DNA from: Euphorbia lathyris
Lineage: Eukaryota > Streptophyta > Magnoliopsida > Malpighiales > Euphorbiaceae
Length of the DNA stretch: 64,000 nt
Reading direction: 5' to 3'
NCBI RefSeq assembly: GCF_963576675.1
Contig: NC_088919.1
Coordinates: forward strand, 42,740,501 to 42,804,500
Position 1 is the stretch's first letter, and every line of letters starts with the position of its first letter. A model generated the notes under the pieces. It did no database searches. It was not told where the DNA came from and was given only the letters and a program-made list of their open reading frames with translations. A program made the position numbers and the translations under genes. Positions 59,996 through 64,000 of the stretch are shown here, in pieces.

Positions 59996-60003
59996 TATAA
60001 ATA
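59996..60003 (+). promoter_or_regulatory. TATA box of the second antisense ORF
   Basis: TATAAATA, 79 bp before the ATG at 60082 and 152 bp after the end of antisense gene 1. The spacing is right for an independent transcript with a leader of about 50 nt. Confidence 0.6.
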
Positions 60004-60081
60004 GGGGTCGGATTGTTGTGATATGGATTGGCAACTTGTTTTTATTTCTTTGCTACCTTCTTGAACTAATTTGTTTGGAGA

Positions 60082-60771
60082 ATGTCGCTTCGGGATGTCG
60101 TTGATCCGGCTTGGGTGCTGGAAGTCCAGAAGGCCATATCGGCGATGCCGCATCCTTACGTTTACTGCCCTCCGTCTGAGTAGAATGATGCGGAGAGAAA
60201 AGTGAGGTACTCGTCCCCTATCTGGCTGAACCGGGATTCAGCCCCGTAAAGGAGAAGAGTGGAGAGTGAGAATTCCATGCCTTACACCGGATCCGTCACT
60301 GACTCTTGTGATGTTGCTGTCAGCGCACATTCTTCCACGGAAAAGAAAATTTGGTCTCACGAGATCATCGGGTACCTTCTTCCTGACGAGACTGTCGCCC
60401 CGGTGCTCAACCCGCATCCTTCTTGGATCAAGAGGCTTCTAGCGGACGAGATGGAAAGGGTGCTGAATCTACCCTATGAGGTGGAGTATCATCGGGTAGG
60501 GCGCCATGCTTCCCCCTCGCGTCCTTATGGGCCGACTTTCATCGATCCCCTTAAACCGCGAATCGTCGTTTTCCTGGAATTTGCGAGGCAAGGGAGCCTG
60601 GGTCCCGTTCCTGCTAATCCTAACCATCGCGTGACCCACGTGGGCAAAGCCTGTCTGTATCATAGGCAAAACGGTCATAACACCGATGAGTGCGTGGACT
60701 GGAGAGCGATGTATCAAGATTTGATGGACGAGGAGGAAATCCCGGACCCCGACCGTTCGAAGCCTATGTGA
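60082..60771 (+). pseudogene. Antisense ORF 2 of the right Tat element, with gag-like zinc motif
   Basis: One frame of 229 codons from ATG 60082 (MSLRDVVDPAWVLEVQ), broken by TAG 60181-60183 and TAA 60247-60249, intact from 60250. Near the C-terminus CLYHRQNGHNTDEC repeats the C-x2-H-x4-H-x4-C pattern of Tat gag (compare CKYHRKNGHDTDAC in the left element), followed by a similar helix. Upstream parts do not resemble gag to my eye. It may be a captured or reversed gag fragment, or a separate nucleic-acid-binding protein. The left element has no counterpart between its antisense gene and pol. Confidence 0.65.
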
Positions 60772-60991
60772 ATTGCTTGTGCAATCTTTGTCTTGGTGTG
60801 GCCTTAGCGGCCTCTGTATTGTCTTTTATGTATTCCTTGCTTGAGATGTAAGATTGTTATCGCTGTATTCCGCTGGTTTGTTGTAGCATTGAAAACTTGT
60901 TCCTATTTTGCGTCTGCCCGAGGTTTCTGAGGCTATTTGAATTGCTTGGTTTGGCGGAGAATGAGATAGGGTTTTGTCTATGATACTGACC
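60772..60991 (+). other. Short non-coding spacer before the 119-bp array
   Basis: Follows the TGA of antisense ORF 2. T/G-rich, with GTTTTGTC and TTGGCGGAGAATGAGATAGGG resembling part of the 119-bp unit, so the array may have grown from this edge. Confidence 0.5.
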
Positions 60992-62497
60992 GATGAGCAT
61001 TCCGAATGCTTGATTGGCGGAGAACACGTTAGGGTTCTGACCGCCTAGAATCGTTAACTAAGTGAGTTAGACGATGAGGGAGGCGTTCGATGTGATCGAA
61101 GAGCCTGTTCTATGAGCATTCCGAATGCTTGATTGGCGGAGAACACGTTGGGGTTCTGATCGTCTAAAATCGTTAACTGAGTGAGTTAGACGATGAGGGA
61201 GGCGTTCGATATGATCGAAGAGCCTGTCTGATGAGCATTCCGAATGCTTGATTGGCGGAGAACACGTTGGGGTTCTGATCGCCTAAAATCGTTAACTAAG
61301 TCAGTTAGACGATGAGGGAGGCGTTCGATGTGATCGAAGAGCCTGTCTGATGAGCATTCCGAATGCTTGATTGGCGGAGAACACGTTGGGGTTCTGATCA
61401 CCTAAAATCGTTAACTAAGTCAGTTAGACGATGAGGGAGGCGTTCGATGTGATCGAAGAGCCTGTCTGATGAGCATTCCGAATGCTTGATTGGCGGAGAA
61501 CACGTTGGGGTTCTGATCGCCTAAAATCGTTAACTAAGTCAGTTAGACGATGAGGGAGGCGTTCGATGTGATCGAAGAGCCTGTCTGATGAGCATTCCGA
61601 ATGCTTGATTGGCGGAGAACACGTTGGGGTTCTGATCGCCTAAAATTGTTAACTGAGTGAGTTAGACGATGAGGGAGGCGTTCGATGTGATCGAAGAGCC
61701 TGTCCGATGAGCATTCTGAATGCTTGATTGGCGGAGAACACGTTGGGGTTCTGATCGCCTAAAATCGTTAACTGAGTGAGTTAGACGATGAGGGAGGCGT
61801 TCGATGTGATCGAAGAGCCTGTCCGATGAGCATTCCGAATGCTTGATTGGCGGAGAACACGTTGGGGTTCTGATCACCTAAAATCGTTAACTAAGTCAGT
61901 TAGACGATGAGGGAGGCGTTCGATGTGATCGAAGAGCCTGTCTGATGAGCATTCCGAATGCTTGATTGGCGGAGAACACGTTGGGGTTCTGATCGCCTAA
62001 AATCGTTAACTAAGTCAGTTAGACGATGAGGGAGGCGTTCGATGTGATCGAAGAGCCTGTCTGATGAGCATTCCGAATGCTTGATTGGCGGAGAACACGT
62101 TGGGGTTCTGATCGCCTAAAATTGTTAACTGAGTGAGTTAGACGATGAGGGAGGCGTTCGATGTGATCGAAGAGCCTGTCCGATGAGCATTCTGAATGCT
62201 TGATTGGCGGAGAACACGTTGGGGTTCTGATCGCCTAAAATCGTTAACTGAGTGAGTTAGACGATGAGGGAGGCGTTCGATGTGATCGAAGAGCCTGTCC
62301 GATGAGCATTCCGAATGCTTGATTGGCGGAGAACACGTTGGGGTTCTGATCGCCTAAAATCGTTAACTGAGTGAGTTAGACGATGAGGGAGGCGTTCAAT
62401 GTGATCGAAGAGCCTGTCTGATGAGCATTCCGAATGCTTGATTGGCGGAGAACACGTTGGGGTTCTGATCACCTAAAATCATTAACTAAGTCAGTTA
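60992..62497. repeat. 119-bp satellite-like tandem array, 12.7 units
   Basis: Unit starts (GATGAGCATTC) at 60992, 61111 and every 119 bp to 62420; the last unit stops after 78 bp. Units are nearly identical. Each has three 15-bp dyads: AGCATT-ccg-AATGCT, TAACT-aagtc-AGTTA and TTCGAT-gtg-ATCGAA. The middle one extends through ATCGT/ACGAT to CGCCT/AGGCG. It lies in the 3' untranslated part between pol and antisense ORF 2, where tandem repeats are known in other Tat/Ogre elements. Confidence 0.95.
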
Positions 62498-62532
62498 ATG
62501 TATCCAATGCATTGTGAAACGTAGCCCGCATA
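62498..62532. other. Junction between array and pol end
   Basis: Thirty-five bases (ATGTATCCAATGCATTGTG and so on) separate the last array unit from the pol stop codon, so the array abuts the pol 3' end. Confidence 0.7.
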
Positions 62533-64000
62533 TTATTGATAATATTTTTTTAAAGTTTGGACATTCCAGCTATTGTCGTAAACTACCCCCTCGAGAGAGG
62601 CAATTCTATAAGCTCCATTATGGAGAACAGTGTCGATCTTGTACGGACCCTCCCATGATTGGCCGAGCTTTCCTTGAGCTAACGGGGACTGCGCAGCTGC
62701 GGCGTCTTGGAGCACAAGGTCCCCGACCTGAAACATATGTGGGCGAACCCTTCTATCGTGATACCGCGCGATATTCTGCTTATGGGCCGTAATGTAATAG
62801 GGCGTTAAGGCGCTCTTCTTCGAGTCGGTCACTGGCTTCCTTCAGCTCTGCACTGTTGTCTCGCTCTTCATAATCTGCCTGTCGAGGGGAGCGGAGAATG
62901 ACTTCAGATGGTGCCATTGCCTCTGATCCGTATGCGAGGAAAAAAGGGGTGCGTCCAGTCCCAGTGTGTGGGGTAGTGCGGTACGACCATAAGATCGCCG
63001 CAATGTGATCGGGCCATCCCCTGCCTTGATCGGTTAACCGTGCTTTGATCCCTCGAAGGAGTGTGCGGTTGCTTACCTATGTGAGACCGTTGCTCTGAGG
63101 GTGCGCTACCGATGTGTATCGGCCCTTGATTCCCCAGTCCGCGCAAAAATCACGAAACTGGCCACAGTCGAATTGCTTCCCATTATCGGTGATGAACGAA
63201 TGGGGGACCCCAAAACGGTAAATGATAGCTCGCTTGAGAAAGTTGATGACGTTATCAGCAGTTATCTTGGCTAGGGCTTCAGCCTCGATCCATTTGGTAA
63301 AATGATCGACCGCCACGACCACGAAGCGCTTTTGTGCTAAAGCCATTGGGAAAGGGCCGAGTAGGTCAATGCCCCATACTGCGAAAGGCCATGGTGTGAT
63401 GATACCCTTGAATGGGGCCGCTGGGGTATGATGAGTATTGGCGTGTAGTTGACAAGCCTGACAACTGCGTACCAAACGCGTTGCGTCGGAGTCCATGGTC
63501 TGCCAGTAAAACCCCTGGAGCCGGGCCTTCTTTGCAATTGTTCGGGCTCCTTGATGCGAGCTACAGACACCTTGGTGAATTTCCTTCAGGCAGTGATCTC
63601 CCTCTTTCTCAGATATACAACGCAACCAGGGATGCGTGGCCGATTTACGGTAGAGTAAGCCATTCTGTAATGCATAACGCCAAGAACGCCGGACAATCAG
63701 GGATGCCGCTGCTCGATCTGCTGGCAGAGTCCCGCCCTGAAGGTACTCGATAATCGGGCTTCTCCATCCTCCTTCCGTGGCCTCCGCAGAGTCAATCTGT
63801 AGCAAAGTCTTAGTGCGAAAAGCCGGGGCGCTTGTACTCTCAAGTAAGGTGAGCGGGTCACTAGATTGCTCGCCTGCCGCAAGAGCAGCGATAGCGTCTG
63901 CTCCTCGTTCTCTTCTCGCGGGACTAACACCAGATCCAGGGTTACCCCTTTGTTTTTCAGATCATTAAGTAGGGATGTGGCGAGGGTCAAGTATTGGCAC
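62533..64000 (-). pseudogene. RNase H end-integrase of the right Tat element, broken
   Basis: Minus strand from the window edge. The RNase H tail (DLVLVPREENEE) shifts frame near 63893. Integrase then has the HHCC region (ending CQACQLH), WGIDLLGPFP and FITDNGKQFDCGQF, the first two catalytic Asp. At SNGLT the next codon is TAG (63079-63077) exactly where the catalytic Glu belongs (NGxxEVxNRT in relatives). The frame continues VSNRTLLRGIKARL to about 62800, shifts by one base, and ends with GKLGQSWEGPYKI, the GPY-like C-terminal domain, at TAA 62533. Identity to the left element is moderate, so they are separate families. Confidence 0.9.

Larger units (their letters stand above)
56465..64000 (-). 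mobile_element. Tat-lineage Ty3/gypsy element, minus strand, 5' part beyond the window
   Basis: From left: 3' LTR, polypurine tract, two plus-strand antisense genes, a 119-bp tandem array, then integrase and the RNase H end on the minus strand. Same order as the left element but inverted. All coding parts are broken. It landed in a copia LTR relic. A duplicated target (possibly AGGTA, 56460-56464) cannot be confirmed without the other end. Confidence 0.9.

Noticed and set aside
61186..62472. Repeated 71-residue minus-strand reading frames in the satellite array
   Set aside because: They are the 119-bp repeat read in one frame; identical frames recur only because the DNA repeats. No start context or codon bias supports coding.
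60992..62497. CRISPR-like array
   Set aside because: Units are contiguous 119-bp repeats without unique spacers, in a plant retrotransposon.

Overview
The window is nuclear DNA of a flowering plant, almost certainly a eudicot. The signs are AT-rich intergenic DNA, several Ty3/gypsy and Ty1/copia elements primed by initiator-Met tRNA, a Helitron, hAT, MULE and Harbinger MITEs, an L1-type LINE, and two recognisable host genes: a LITTLE ZIPPER (ZPR3/4-type) microprotein gene at 18.7 kb and a class III secretory peroxidase gene at 44.2 kb. All else with coding character is transposon-derived, and most of it is broken. No rRNA gene, functional tRNA gene or CRISPR array is visible.

Layout. 1-7.8 kb: right-hand part of a Tat-lineage Ty3/gypsy element (sense +), with gag-protease-RT-RNase H-integrase, then an antisense gene with a gypsy-type transposase_28 (PF04195-like) domain, then the 3' LTR. 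8-18 kb: AT-rich DNA with a MULE MITE, an inverted array of a 92-bp repeat, a hAT inside a hAT, a MULE foldback and a LINE RNase H relic. 18.2-19.1 kb: ZPR gene. 19.2-21.8 kb: Helitron end, nested MITEs, and the LTR plus gag of a broken gypsy element. 21.8-36 kb: a three-level nest. An old Tat element is split inside its antisense gene by a solo LTR, and that LTR is split after its fifth base by a young 9.45-kb copia element. 36-42.7 kb: a second nest of MITE, Harbinger-type, Harbinger-type and Helitron, the Helitron carrying MITEs and a 92-bp tandem array. 43-45.3 kb: hairpin MITE and peroxidase gene. 45.5-56.4 kb: hAT, foldback elements, a decayed LINE and a relic copia LTR. 56.5-64 kb: left end of a second, minus-strand Tat element with 3' LTR, two plus-strand antisense genes, a 119-bp satellite array and integrase.

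The most interesting system is the Tat element architecture. In the 56.5-64 kb element two antisense genes, each with its own TATA box and one with introns, run toward the pol gene. Where the two transcription directions meet lies a 12.7-copy array of a 119-bp monomer. Each monomer holds three 15-bp dyads, one of which extends into a longer hairpin. The antisense gene family occurs in three separate Tat elements here, so it is a conserved part of the lineage rather than a chance ORF. Antisense ORFs and 3'-UTR tandem repeats are known in general terms from plant Tat elements (Grande, Retand, Ogre). Dedicated TATA boxes, a second antisense ORF with a gag-like zinc motif, and hairpin-preserving variation in the array are the parts I would check first.

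Limits: all boundaries, target-site duplications and splice sites were read by eye. Family names rest on motif recognition, not on searches.
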